A DNA stretch of 64,000 nt from Janthinobacterium violaceinigrum (GTDB taxonomy: Bacteria > Pseudomonadota > Gammaproteobacteria > Burkholderiales > Burkholderiaceae_D): contig NZ_WFLI01000027.1 of assembly GCF_009208555.1 (NCBI RefSeq), forward strand, positions 1 to 64,000. Direction: 5' to 3'. Numbering within the stretch: position 1 is the stretch's first letter; each line of letters opens with the position of its first letter. This document shows, in pieces, positions 35,299 to 44,059 of the stretch. The notes under the pieces were generated by a model, which did not search any database, was not told the DNA's origin, and saw only the letters and a list, made by a program, of their open reading frames with translations. Made by a program: the position numbers and the translations under genes.

Positions 35299-36225
35299 AT
35301 GAGCACAGCCATTTATACCCATCCCGATTGCCAGCGCCACGAAATGGGCGACTGGCATCCCGAATCGCCGGCCCGCTTGCAGGCCATCAATGATCAACTG
35401 ATCCTCGCGCACATCAGCGACCTGGTCGAGCACCGCGACGGCGTGCGCGCGCAATTGTCCGATATCGAGCGCAACCACAGCGCCACGGCCATCGGCCTCG
35501 TGCGCGACAACGTGCCGCCCGCCGGCGACTACTACCCGCTCGACGGCGACACCCTGCTCAATGCGCACAGCTACAATGCGGCGCTGGCCGCGGCCGGCTC
35601 GGCCGTGGCCGCCACGGACGCCGTCATCGATGGCGAGATCAGCAACGCCTTCTGCTCGATCCGCCCGCCCGGCCACCATGCGCGGCCCAGCGAGCCCATG
35701 GGTTTCTGCCTGTTCAACAACGTGGCCATCGCCGCCAAGCATGCGCTCGACGTGCGGGGGCTCGAGCGCGTCGCCATCGTCGATTTCGACGTGCATCATG
35801 GCAATGGCACGGCTGAATCCGTGGCGCACGATCCCCGCATCCTGATGGTCAGCTTTTTCCAGCACCCGTTCTATCCGTACAGCGATGTCGAGTCCTACAC
35901 GGATACGCGCGTGAACGTGCCCGTGCCGGCCCGCTCGAAGGGCGACGTGGTGCGCCAGCTGGTGCTCGACCACTGGCTGCCCGCGCTGCACCGGCAGCAG
36001 CCGCAGATGATTTTCATTTCGGCCGGTTTCGATGCCCACCGCGAAGACGACGTGGGCGGCATGGGCCTGGTGGAGGCCGACTACACGTGGATGACGCAGC
36101 AGATGATGGCCGTGGCCAGCCAGTACGGCAAGGGCCGCATCGTCAGCTGCCTGGAAGGGGGCTACAACCTGTCGTCGCTGGGCCGCAGCGTGGCGGCGCA
36201 CGTCAAGGCGCTGGCGGAACTGTAA
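35299..36225 (+). CDS. Histone deacetylase family protein
   Basis: A 308-residue zinc deacetylase of the class II HDAC/acetylpolyamine amidohydrolase family. PPGHHA places H126/H127 as general base pair. Zinc ligands are D164 and H166 in DFDVHHGNG, with D245 in SAGFDAHRED, and the C-terminal LEGGYN glycine loop is present. Bacterial members may act on acetylpolyamines or small amides rather than proteins. It stands alone and its stop is directly adjacent to the stop of the next, opposite gene. Confidence 0.92.
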   Translation: MSTAIYTHPDCQRHEMGDWHPESPARLQAINDQLILAHISDLVEHRDGVRAQLSDIERNHSATAIGLVRDNVPPAGDYYPLDGDTLLNAHSYNAALAAAGSAVAATDAVIDGEISNAFCSIRPPGHHARPSEPMGFCLFNNVAIAAKHALDVRGLERVAIVDFDVHHGNGTAESVAHDPRILMVSFFQHPFYPYSDVESYTDTRVNVPVPARSKGDVVRQLVLDHWLPALHRQQPQMIFISAGFDAHREDDVGGMGLVEADYTWMTQQMMAVASQYGKGRIVSCLEGGYNLSSLGRSVAAHVKALAEL

Positions 36226-36624
36226 TTACAGCAAGCTGGGGCGGCTGCGGGAATTGGTGTGGCGGTGGGTCTGGTAGTCGAGCGCGTCGCCGGCCATGAA
36301 GCGGCGCCATGCCTGCGTGTAGACGAGCGAGGATTTCTCCGCATCGAAGCTGTCGAGTTGCAGCATGTCGCGGTGGTGCTTGATTTCATTGACCAGCTGG
36401 TCATACAGCACTTGCAAGCCATAGCTGTCGGCGCTCTGGCGTTTCAGGCGCTCTTGCAGTTGCGCCACTTGCAGCTGCAGCTGCCGGCATTCCTTCTTCA
36501 GGTGCGGCACGCTGCCATGGCGCGGCGCGCGCTTGGGCGCCGCCTTGATCTGGCGCGGGCGCCAGCCGGCACGCTCGGTTTCCGTGTGCAGCGCCGGCGT
36601 TGCGCCACTGTGTTCCATCGTCAT
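36226..36624 (-). CDS. Hypothetical coiled-coil protein
   Basis: A 132-residue protein I do not recognise. The N-terminal third is basic and low-complexity (RPRQIKAAPKRAPRHG). Residues ~38-85 form a heptad-like helix (LKKECRQLQLQVAQLQERLKRQ), then a helical, partly acidic stretch, and a basic tail with THRHTNSRSR. It has no signal or membrane segment. I use ATG 36624 after a GGGGA site; a GTG 11 codons upstream is possible. It converges with the deacetylase gene with no gap. Confidence 0.55.
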   Translation of the reverse strand: MTMEHSGATPALHTETERAGWRPRQIKAAPKRAPRHGSVPHLKKECRQLQLQVAQLQERLKRQSADSYGLQVLYDQLVNEIKHHRDMLQLDSFDAEKSSLVYTQAWRRFMAGDALDYQTHRHTNSRSRPSLL

Positions 36625-36785
36625 ATCGGCCAATCCCCATCGCGTATTTCCCTGCACCTGGCGCTGGCCAGTCTGGAAAATAATTGCTTTTCATTTAAGA
36701 GGCGATATTAAAGCATACTTTTTTGTTGCTTGCAGTAAATATAAGAATCCATTTGGAAATATTTGACCTGCTTTCCCCGCCCGCA

Positions 36786-37583
36786 TCACTGCACTAGCGC
36801 CCCCTTCATGGGAGCGGCGGGGGCCGCGCCGGCCATGTTGCCATCCTCGGCGTAAGTGAGGGTCAGCAGGGTGTTGTCGTCCCAGTTCCCGTCATGCAGG
36901 GGCGGCACGTAGCGCTGGCGGTCTTCCGTCACGCGGATGTCCATCGTGCGCTCGCCCGAACGCGCCTGCACGGCCAGCAGCTTGCGGAACACGGGGTAGG
37001 GCACGTGGATCAGCGACGAGTGGCATGGCCCGCCTGCCAGGCGGAACAGGTTGCGCCGGACAAAGGACAGCTCATCCTGCTCGACGGCCCAGCGGATTTC
37101 GCATTCCAGGCGCAAGTCGCCCAGTCGGCGCACGTTCTGGGGCAGGCCCGGCGTGTGGATGTCGGCGCGCCAGCGCAAGGTGGCGCGCCTCTTGTTGCTG
37201 ACCAGGTCGGCATTTGCATCGTAGGCGGTCTTGTCGCGCGTCAAGGTAAAGCCGCCATCGGCCGCCAGCGGCACGGGGATGGACAGATTGTCGGCCGACA
37301 GGTGCAGGGTCACGCCATCGAGCCTGGCCTTGGGCGTGGCGGGGATCAGCATGAAGCGCAGCGGCGCGCCCGGCGCCAGGCGCTGGTGGTCGGCATACGC
37401 GTCGAGTCCCTTGAGCATGGTGCGGTAGGGGCGCAGGTCGGGGTCGCGCGTGCTTTGCACGTCGACGATTTGCTGCATTTCCTGGCTGGCCGGATCGCCT
37501 GGTGCCGCCGCTTGTTCCTGGGCCATGGCGGGCAGCAGGCAGGTGCAAAGGGCGGCGAAAAGGGAAAGACGGGGAAAATGCAT
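36786..37583 (-). CDS. Exported protein of unknown function
   Basis: A 265-residue protein with a signal peptide (about residues 1-21, LLPAMA then Q). The mature part opens with an Ala/Gln stretch and DVQSTRDPDLRPYRTMLKGLDAY, then a beta-rich region with LDGVTLHLSADN. Two cysteines (CEIRW and GPCHSS) could form a disulfide. I cannot assign a family. It stands alone, between the coiled-coil protein and rbgA. Confidence 0.7.
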   Translation of the reverse strand: MHFPRLSLFAALCTCLLPAMAQEQAAAPGDPASQEMQQIVDVQSTRDPDLRPYRTMLKGLDAYADHQRLAPGAPLRFMLIPATPKARLDGVTLHLSADNLSIPVPLAADGGFTLTRDKTAYDANADLVSNKRRATLRWRADIHTPGLPQNVRRLGDLRLECEIRWAVEQDELSFVRRNLFRLAGGPCHSSLIHVPYPVFRKLLAVQARSGERTMDIRVTEDRQRYVPPLHDGNWDDNTLLTLTYAEDGNMAGAAPAAPMKGALVQ

Positions 37584-37783
37584 GGAATGCGTGCCAGGTT
37601 AAGCTTGCAATGGGGGAACCGGCCAGGCTGGACGGACTGCGGATCTTATCATTCATGTAACTGCTAAATTATCACCAATTGTCTCGTCCGCGTCGCACGG
37701 CTGGCGCCGGCGGCGGAAAATGCGACGTCGTGGCGGCAACCACGTAAAATAGCGGATTGACTGAACGAACTGAAAGCAAGAGC

Positions 37784-38731
37784 ATGGCGATACAATGGTA
37801 CCCAGGACACATGAACGCGGCCCGCAAGAAAGCGGCCGAGACCATGGAAAACACCGACCTGGTGATTGAAGTGGTGGACGCGCGCCTGCCGGCAGCCAGC
37901 TGCAATCCCATGGTGGACGAGTTGCGCCTGTTCCGCCAGCGCCCTTGCCTGAAGATCCTCAACAAGACCGACCTGGCCGATCCTGCCGCCACCGCCGCCT
38001 GGGTCGCCTATTTCAACGCCCAGGAAGGCGTGACCGCGTATGCGATGACGACCAAGAAGCCGGGCGACGTGGCGCGCATCCCGGAACTGGCGAAATCGCT
38101 GGCGCCGCACCGCGGCGTGCCGACGAAGCCGCTGCGCATCATGATCATGGGCATTCCCAACGTGGGCAAGTCGACCCTGATGAACGCGCTGCTGAAAAAG
38201 CGCGTGGCCAAGGTGGGCGACGAGCCGGCCGTCACCAAGATGCAGCAAAAGCTGTATCTGGACAAGAACACCATCCTCGTCGACACGCCCGGCATGCTGT
38301 GGCCGAAGATCGCCATCCCCAGCGACGGCCTGATGCTGGCAGCCAGCCACGCCATCGGTTCGAACGCGCTGATCGAGGAAGAAGTGGCCGTGTTCCTGGC
38401 CGAGGAATTGCTCAAGCGCTACCCGGACTTGCTGGCGGCCCGCTACGGCACCAAGGTCGGTGAAGTCGACGCCATCGGCGTGGTCGAAGGCATTGCCGCC
38501 AAGCGCGGTTTCCGCATCAAGGGCGGCGACTACGATTTCGAGAAAGCCTCGCATACCTTGCTGCTCGACTACCGCAGCGGCATCCTGGGACGCATCTCGC
38601 TGGAAACGCCGGACACGCGCGCGGCCCTGCTGGCCCAGCACGCGGCCGAGATGGCGGAAAAGGCGGCCAAGGCAGCGGAGATCGCGGCTGAAAAGGCCAG
38701 GAATGCGGCGCGCGGCAAGCGCGGCACGTAA
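37784..38731 (+). CDS. ylqF: Ribosome biogenesis GTPase YlqF/RbgA
   Basis: A 315-residue circularly permuted GTPase. The family start QWYPGHMNAARK is present; NKTD (G4) comes before GIPNVGKST (G1) and DTPG (G3), in the permuted order typical of YlqF/RbgA, which help mature the 50S subunit. The C-terminal ~35 residues are an Ala/Lys-rich helix (EKAAKAAEIAAEKARNAARG) that may bind RNA. ATG 37784 matches the family start. It is followed by a terminator and a REP-like palindrome. Confidence 0.93.
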   Translation: MAIQWYPGHMNAARKKAAETMENTDLVIEVVDARLPAASCNPMVDELRLFRQRPCLKILNKTDLADPAATAAWVAYFNAQEGVTAYAMTTKKPGDVARIPELAKSLAPHRGVPTKPLRIMIMGIPNVGKSTLMNALLKKRVAKVGDEPAVTKMQQKLYLDKNTILVDTPGMLWPKIAIPSDGLMLAASHAIGSNALIEEEVAVFLAEELLKRYPDLLAARYGTKVGEVDAIGVVEGIAAKRGFRIKGGDYDFEKASHTLLLDYRSGILGRISLETPDTRAALLAQHAAEMAEKAAKAAEIAAEKARNAARGKRGT

Positions 38732-38733
38732 GT

Positions 38734-38763
38734 AAAAAAAGCCGCTAGTTAGCGGCTTTTTTT
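38734..38763. terminator. Terminator after ylqF
   Basis: GCCGCT/AGCGGC stem with an AGTT loop, flanked by seven A and seven T. It can work on both strands and separates ylqF from the convergent dioxygenase gene. Confidence 0.92.
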
Positions 38764-38768
38764 AATTC

Positions 38769-38834
38769 TGGGGTCAGACCCCCGATGGCGTTGGCGCTGA
38801 GCCAGCCGTTAGCGGTGTTGAGGGTCTGACCCCA
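38769..38834. repeat. REP-like palindrome (GGGGTCAGACCC type)
   Basis: A 13-bp perfect inverted repeat, TGGGGTCAGACCC at 38769-38781 and GGGTCTGACCCCA at 38822-38834, encloses 40 bases that contain a smaller TGGC/GCCA hairpin. The right arm lies inside the 3' end of the dioxygenase gene. GGGGTCAGACCCC-type palindromes recur in many proteobacterial genomes as dispersed intergenic repeats. Confidence 0.8.
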
Positions 38835-39639
38835 TACCCCCAAACCTGAAACTGGTCACCGCCAGCGCACCAAAGAAATCTTCCTCGTGGTACACCACGT
38901 GCGCCGCTTCCTGCTCCGCCGCGCCCAGCGCCACCATCAGCGGCAGCAGGTGGTCTTCCTGCGGATGGGCCTGGCGCGCGCCCGGTGCCCGGTCCCAGGC
39001 CAGCAACTGTTCCAGCCGCTGCTGCGGCGGCAGAGCCATGGCCTGGCGCAGCCAGGCGTCGAACTGGTGCGAGGCGACGGCGCCCGCCTGGCCGAACTGG
39101 CGCAGGTTGTGATAGGACAGGCCGCTGCCGACGATCAGCACGCCCTGCCGGCGCAAGCCGGCCAGCGCGCGGCCCACCTCGACGTGCGTGAGCGGATCGT
39201 AGCCGTGCTTGAGCGACAGTTGCACCAGCGGCACGTCCGCCTGCGGGTAGATGGGGAACAGGGCGCTGAAGGTGCCGTGGTCGAAGCCCCGCTCGTGGTC
39301 GAGGCGGGCCGGATGGCCTGCCGCGTCGAGCAACTGTTTGACCTGCGCCGCCAGATCCGGCGCGCCCGGCGCCGGGTACTGGATTTGATAGGTGTGCGGC
39401 GGAAAGCCCGAATAATCGTAGATCATGCCCGGCCGGGGGCTGGCCGAGACGAGAAATTGCGGCCCTTCCCAGTGCGCCGTGACGACCAGCACGGCTTTCG
39501 GGCGCGCACCGATCTGGCGCGGAATATCCTGCAGCGACGCTTCGAGCACGTCGTAGCGGCCGCCGAACTGGTCTTTCATGAACGGCCACGGGCCGCCGCC
39601 GTGCGACAGGAAATACGTGGGGAAGGTGTGCTCTTGCAT
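38809..39639 (-). CDS. LigB-type (YgiD/DODA) dioxygenase
   Basis: A 276-residue class III extradiol dioxygenase-fold protein. Metal-binding histidines are in LSHGGGP (H13), TAHWEGP (H56) and SYHNLRQFG, with GFDHGTF contributing the catalytic region. YgiD-like enzymes cleave DOPA or related catechols. The last residues (MGSDPQHR) are encoded by the right arm and loop of the REP-like palindrome, so the natural C-terminus may have been replaced. GGAG precedes ATG 39639. It is divergent from a LysR gene that probably controls it. Confidence 0.9.
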   Translation of the reverse strand: MQEHTFPTYFLSHGGGPWPFMKDQFGGRYDVLEASLQDIPRQIGARPKAVLVVTAHWEGPQFLVSASPRPGMIYDYSGFPPHTYQIQYPAPGAPDLAAQVKQLLDAAGHPARLDHERGFDHGTFSALFPIYPQADVPLVQLSLKHGYDPLTHVEVGRALAGLRRQGVLIVGSGLSYHNLRQFGQAGAVASHQFDAWLRQAMALPPQQRLEQLLAWDRAPGARQAHPQEDHLLPLMVALGAAEQEAAHVVYHEEDFFGALAVTSFRFGGMGSDPQHR

Positions 39640-39753
39640 GGCGGCTCCTGGAGGAATGGCTAACGATGGAACCATGATAGTCATGTGCAGTGAGTTGATC
39701 AAGATCGCAATTATTGATATATCATTTCCATTTTGTTGATGATCGGAGCGTCC

Positions 39754-40644
39754 ATGGATACCTTGCGCAGCATGCGCGTGTTTCGCGCAGTGGTGGAGCT
39801 GGACAGTTTCGTGCGCGCCAGCGAGCGCCTCGATCTGTCGCCGGCCATGGTCAGCAAGCATGTGATGCACCTGGAGCGCCATCTGGGCGCACGCCTGTTG
39901 AACCGCAGCAGCCGCCACCTGAGCCTGACGGAAATCGGCAAGGTGTATTTTGAACAGTGCCGCGACATGCTCGACAATCTCGACGAGGTGGAAGCGACCG
40001 TGGGCCGCACGACGGTGGTGCCGCGCGGCATGCTGCGCCTGAGCGCACCCGTCTGGTTCGCCAACGCCATCTTCACGCGCACCCTGGCCGCCTACCGCGA
40101 ACGCTTTCCGGAAGTGACGTTCGACATCGACTTGAGCGGCAGGGTGGTCAATCTGGTGGAAGAGGGCTTCGACCTGGCCCTGCGCGTGAGCCAGTCGCCG
40201 TCGCCGGCGCTGATCGCGCGGCCCGTCGGCAGCATCGCCTTTCACCTGGTGGCCGCGCCCGCCTACCTGGCGCGCGCGGGCCATCCGCACCTGCCGCAAG
40301 ACCTGGCGCAGCACGCCATGATCAGCTATTCCTTGCTGTCGAATGGAAATGAGCTGGACTTCGACGGGCCGCAGGGACGCGAGACGGTGAAGTTCTCGCC
40401 CGTCCTGCAATGCAATAACGAAAGCCTGCTGCACGCGGCCGCGCTCGACGGCATGGGCATCGCGCTGCTGCCGTCATGGCAGACGGATGCGGACCTGGCG
40501 GCGGGGCGGCTGGTGCGCCTGTTCGACGGCTACCGGCTGGCGGGCGGCAAGGTGTACGCCGTGTACACGAGCCGCCGCTACCTGTCGTCGAAAGTGCGCA
40601 CCTTCATCGACTTCCTCGCCGATGAAGGGCGCCTGGGGGCTTGA
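39754..40644 (+). CDS. LysR family transcriptional regulator
   Basis: A 296-residue regulator. The N-terminal winged HTH spans about residues 3-62 (VVELDSFVRASERLDLSPAM, then HVMHLERHLGARLLNRSSR), followed by a type 2 periplasmic-binding effector domain. ATG 39754 has GGAG at a normal distance. It is transcribed away from the LigB-type dioxygenase gene across a 114-base gap, the usual layout of a LysR regulator and its target. The effector may be an aromatic compound; that is inference. Confidence 0.92.
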   Translation: MDTLRSMRVFRAVVELDSFVRASERLDLSPAMVSKHVMHLERHLGARLLNRSSRHLSLTEIGKVYFEQCRDMLDNLDEVEATVGRTTVVPRGMLRLSAPVWFANAIFTRTLAAYRERFPEVTFDIDLSGRVVNLVEEGFDLALRVSQSPSPALIARPVGSIAFHLVAAPAYLARAGHPHLPQDLAQHAMISYSLLSNGNELDFDGPQGRETVKFSPVLQCNNESLLHAAALDGMGIALLPSWQTDADLAAGRLVRLFDGYRLAGGKVYAVYTSRRYLSSKVRTFIDFLADEGRLGA

Positions 40645-41529
40645 CTAGATTAGCGAGCGCCTGACGTCGATCAGCGCGAACAGGCGCGCGCTGCGCATCC
40701 ACGCCAGCACCAGCGCGGCCAGCTGCGTCGCCAGCAGGCCGGCCACGATGGCCAGCGGGCCGGGCGCGGCCAGATTCAGGCGCGCCACGCCCAGCAGCGC
40801 GTACAGCGCCAGTCCCAGCAAGGTGATGACGAGGTAGATGGCCAGGCTGGCCAGCGGACGCCGGCGCAGCATGCCCAGTCCCCGCCACCAGGCCTTGACG
40901 GCCGACGTGCGGCGCCGGTCGACGGCCAGCGCCGCGCGGCCGGCGTCGAGGGTGGCGCAGGCCAGCAGGAACAGCAGGCCCGTGAGCAGCAAGGCCAGGT
41001 GGCGGGCCAGGTCGGCGTCCGCTTCCAGGATGGCCTTTGCCGCGTGCTTGTCGGCCAGTTTCAGCGCGCCGGCGCCGATCGCCAGCGCCACGCCCAGCGG
41101 TACGATGCTCCACAGCAGCATGCGCAGCATGCGGCCGTATTCGCTGAAGGCGCCCGTCAGCAGGGGACCGAAACCCGGTGGCGCGGGCGCGCGCGCGGCC
41201 GTGACCACCAGGCCGCTCAGCAGCGGCGACAGCAGCAAGGTGAGGACGATGCCGGCGATGGCGGCCTGGCTGATGGCGGCGCCGTTGCGTCCCGTGTTGG
41301 CCACCAGGTCGGCCAGGGTCATCAGGTCGAGCCGGTGCGCCAGGGCGGCCGCATGCACGGCGTTATCGAGGCTGGCGCTCAGGGTGCGCCAGAGGGGAAT
41401 GACGGCAACGATGGCGGGGATCAGCAGCAGGCCCGCCCACAGCAGCAGCAAGCGCCATTGCAGGGCGGCGCGGCTGGCGCGCGTGGTCAGGGTCAGGCCG
41501 CTGGCCCGTGTCGTGGAAGTGGCGCTCAT
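40645..41529 (-). CDS. Integral membrane protein
   Basis: A 294-residue protein with about six strongly hydrophobic segments (near residues 27-50, 85-112, 133-157, 178-200, 228-250 and 258-275) separated by basic cytoplasmic loops such as VDRRRTSAVKAWWRG. I know no named family. Its start overlaps the end of the M1 peptidase gene by four bases (ATGA), so the two proteins are made together and may work together at the envelope. Confidence 0.8.
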   Translation of the reverse strand: MSATSTTRASGLTLTTRASRAALQWRLLLLWAGLLLIPAIVAVIPLWRTLSASLDNAVHAAALAHRLDLMTLADLVANTGRNGAAISQAAIAGIVLTLLLSPLLSGLVVTAARAPAPPGFGPLLTGAFSEYGRMLRMLLWSIVPLGVALAIGAGALKLADKHAAKAILEADADLARHLALLLTGLLFLLACATLDAGRAALAVDRRRTSAVKAWWRGLGMLRRRPLASLAIYLVITLLGLALYALLGVARLNLAAPGPLAIVAGLLATQLAALVLAWMRSARLFALIDVRRSLI

Positions 41530-43814
41530 ACGGTGGCAATCAGGGAAAGGAGGTATTGGAAGACGGCGGCGAGGTCGAGGCTCCAGCGCCGCGCGGCCGA
41601 GGTATCGGCCTTCAGGGTGCGGCTGTCATCGAGCTTGTTGACGTCGAGGTAGTGCACGCGGTCGGGATCGAGTTCGGCCGAAACGGCCTTCACGGGCTTG
41701 CTCCAGATGTAGCGCTGCCACAGCTGCTCGTTATCCCACACCACGCGTTCGGAACTGCCGTCGGCAAATTTCACCAGCAGCACCTGCGGCACGGGCGCGC
41801 CGCGGCGGCGCAGGACCACGCTGGTCAGGTAGGGATAGGGGCCCATGCCGGGCTTGGCGTCCGGGTGCGCCTTGTCCCATGCCTCGCGCACTTTTTTCTC
41901 CTCTTTTTCCAGCGCATCGGCCGTGCGTTCCACGCGCTTGCCGTCGACCAGCGTCGTGCCGGCCAGCGGCGTCTGCTCTTCGCTGGTGAAGGTGCCGATG
42001 CGGTCGTCGATGTTCGCGCTGGCATAGACCTGCTGCGCGAAGACCTGTTCCACGATGCGGCGCTGGCCCGTCGCCTCGGCCAGCGCTTCGCGCAGGTCGG
42101 CCACGCTGGGGTGGCGGAATTTCCACTGTTCGTAATACGCCTTGAAGCCCCGTTCCATGGCTTCGCTGCCGATGCGCGCTTCCAGGTCGCGCATGGTGAC
42201 GGCCGTGCGGCTGTAGACGGGACCCACGCCCTGCAGGCGGTCCCACGCATTCTGGCCCAGCGGGTCGGCCGCATCCTGGCGCGGTGCGGCCAGGCGTTCG
42301 AATTCGAAGACCTTGAACGCGGGATCGAAGCCCAGGCGCTTGAGCAGGGGCGTGGTAGCGTGGATATCCTGGCCGCGCGCGCGCAGCATGCGCTGGTCCC
42401 AGTACTCGTTCAAGCCTTCGTCGAGGAGGGGTTCCTCGAACTCGTTCGAGGCCAGGATGCCGTAGAAATAGCCATGGCCGAATTCGTGGATGGTGACGAA
42501 ATCGAGGCCGAATTCGGGAATGGTCTTCGGCTGCAGGTTGGCGTAGCTCGAGGCCGTGATGAAGGTCGGGTATTCCATGCCGCCCGCTTCGGCCGCATTA
42601 AACGGCGGAATCACCACCGTCAGGGTCTTGTACGGATACGGGCCCAGGGTGCGCGAGAAATACGTGAGCGAGTCCTTGGCCGCCTGCAGCGCGGGCGCCG
42701 CGTTGGACGCGTACTCGGGCGGGTACAGCACCTTGATGGCCACGGGCGGGCTGCCAGGACCGTTCCAGCTGCCCAGCAGGGGCTGGGCGCTGCGCTTGTC
42801 GGCCGTCCAGGCGAAATCGTGCACGTCGCCCTGTACATAGTGATGCGTGAGCATGCCGTTCTTTTCCTGCGGCGCGCCCTGCAGCTCGCCCGTGGCGCCC
42901 ACCGTGTACTCCTTGGGCACGGTCAGCTTCACGTCGTAGTTGCCGAAATCGGCGTAGAACTCCGAGTTCAGGTGGAATTCATGCGCGTTCCAGCGCGGCG
43001 CGGTGGCGCCCCGTTCGCCGGGCAGTTCCAGCACGGCGATCTTGGGGAACCACTGGCCCACCAGGTGGAAGCTGCCGAAATGGCCGGTGCGCGCGATGAC
43101 GCGCGGCAGCTGGTCGAAGAAGCGGATGTCGAGCGTCGTCTCGGCACCTGGCGCGACGGCCTGCGGCAAGTCGACGCGCACGACCGTGCGGTCGGTGGCC
43201 GGGCCGTTGTCCGGCTGGACGAAATGCCAGGGCGCCTTGGCGCCGTTCTGCGTCATGCTGCGCAGTTCGATGTAGCCCCACTCGCCGTCGCGCGTGGCGA
43301 CGCCCGAACGGAAGCCCGTATCGAGCTTGCGCTTCTCGGTAAAGAAGGTCGAATGCTCGCCTTCGAACGCATTCAGGTACAGGTGCAGGTACACGCTGCT
43401 GACGGCTTGCGCGCTGCGGTTGCGCCAGCGCAGTTTCTGCTGGCCGTCGATCGTGTGCTTGACGGGATCGAGCGTCGCTTCGATCCGGTAATCGACCACG
43501 CGGTCCGACAGGGTCGCTTGCGCACCCGTGCGCGCACCGCCCCAGGCATTGCTGGCGCTGGGCGTGCTGACAGCCGCCGCGTGCGGCGAGGCCAGCGCGA
43601 TGCTGTCGGCGGCCGGTGCCAGCGGGATGGCCGCGCTGGCCTGCCTGCCCTGGCCCGGCTGGGCGAACAGGTCCGCCTGCAGGGCCAGTCCGGCCAGCAG
43701 CATGGCGGCGATGGAGAGGGCTTTGAGCTTGCCCGAGATGGGGAAAAAACCAATGCTGCGGCGCGTGCCGCGGGGACTTGGCGGCCCCCGGCGCGTTGTG
43801 CTGCGACTTTCCAT
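41526..43814 (-). CDS. M1 family metallopeptidase
   Basis: A 762-residue zinc peptidase. An N-terminal basic stretch and a hydrophobic segment (residues ~30-47) look like a signal or anchor. The catalytic centre is HEFGH (H443, E444, H447) with third ligand E466 in DEGLNEYW. The exopeptidase motif is GGMEYP (411-416). A long C-terminal region is helical, then beta-rich. An aminopeptidase role on periplasmic or surface peptides is likely. Translationally coupled to the membrane protein downstream. A perfect 8-bp hairpin lies in its 5' leader. Confidence 0.9.
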   Translation of the reverse strand: MESRSTTRRGPPSPRGTRRSIGFFPISGKLKALSIAAMLLAGLALQADLFAQPGQGRQASAAIPLAPAADSIALASPHAAAVSTPSASNAWGGARTGAQATLSDRVVDYRIEATLDPVKHTIDGQQKLRWRNRSAQAVSSVYLHLYLNAFEGEHSTFFTEKRKLDTGFRSGVATRDGEWGYIELRSMTQNGAKAPWHFVQPDNGPATDRTVVRVDLPQAVAPGAETTLDIRFFDQLPRVIARTGHFGSFHLVGQWFPKIAVLELPGERGATAPRWNAHEFHLNSEFYADFGNYDVKLTVPKEYTVGATGELQGAPQEKNGMLTHHYVQGDVHDFAWTADKRSAQPLLGSWNGPGSPPVAIKVLYPPEYASNAAPALQAAKDSLTYFSRTLGPYPYKTLTVVIPPFNAAEAGGMEYPTFITASSYANLQPKTIPEFGLDFVTIHEFGHGYFYGILASNEFEEPLLDEGLNEYWDQRMLRARGQDIHATTPLLKRLGFDPAFKVFEFERLAAPRQDAADPLGQNAWDRLQGVGPVYSRTAVTMRDLEARIGSEAMERGFKAYYEQWKFRHPSVADLREALAEATGQRRIVEQVFAQQVYASANIDDRIGTFTSEEQTPLAGTTLVDGKRVERTADALEKEEKKVREAWDKAHPDAKPGMGPYPYLTSVVLRRRGAPVPQVLLVKFADGSSERVVWDNEQLWQRYIWSKPVKAVSAELDPDRVHYLDVNKLDDSRTLKADTSAARRWSLDLAAVFQYLLSLIATV

Positions 43815-43865
43815 GCGTGACTCCCACAGTGACTTCTTATTGTTGATTTTTAAATGCAGTCGGCT

Positions 43866-43886
43866 GCGCCCGGGATCGCCGGGCGC
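43866..43886. repeat. GC-rich hairpin upstream of the M1 peptidase gene
   Basis: GCGCCCGG (43866-43873) pairs perfectly with CCGGGCGC (43879-43886) around a GATCG loop, about 50 bases before the M1 start on the minus strand. No T-run follows on either strand, so it is more likely a leader structure than a terminator. Confidence 0.6.
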
Positions 43887-43982
43887 ATCTTAATATACCT
43901 ACAAAAATGCCAAATCACCAATAAAAAATTGGCATAAGGAAAGTGCCATCGGGCTGTTGCTTGCGGCGCCGCGCGCCGTGCG

Positions 43983-43996
43983 TATAATGATTCGCT
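43983..43996 (+). promoter_or_regulatory. -10 box with Fur-like half site
   Basis: A perfect TATAAT (43983-43988) runs into TATAATGATTCGC. The first ten bases match nine of the ten at the start of the Fur consensus GATAATGATAATCATTATC, while the second half matches poorly. A weak TTGCGG at 43961 could be the -35 (16-base spacer). This would place the downstream barrel gene under iron control; treat as tentative. Confidence 0.35.
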
Positions 43997-44059
43997 TTTG
44001 CCATCCCTCCGTCCCGCTACCGTGCGTCCGCGCCGCGGTGGCGCAGCCAGCTTTCCGCC

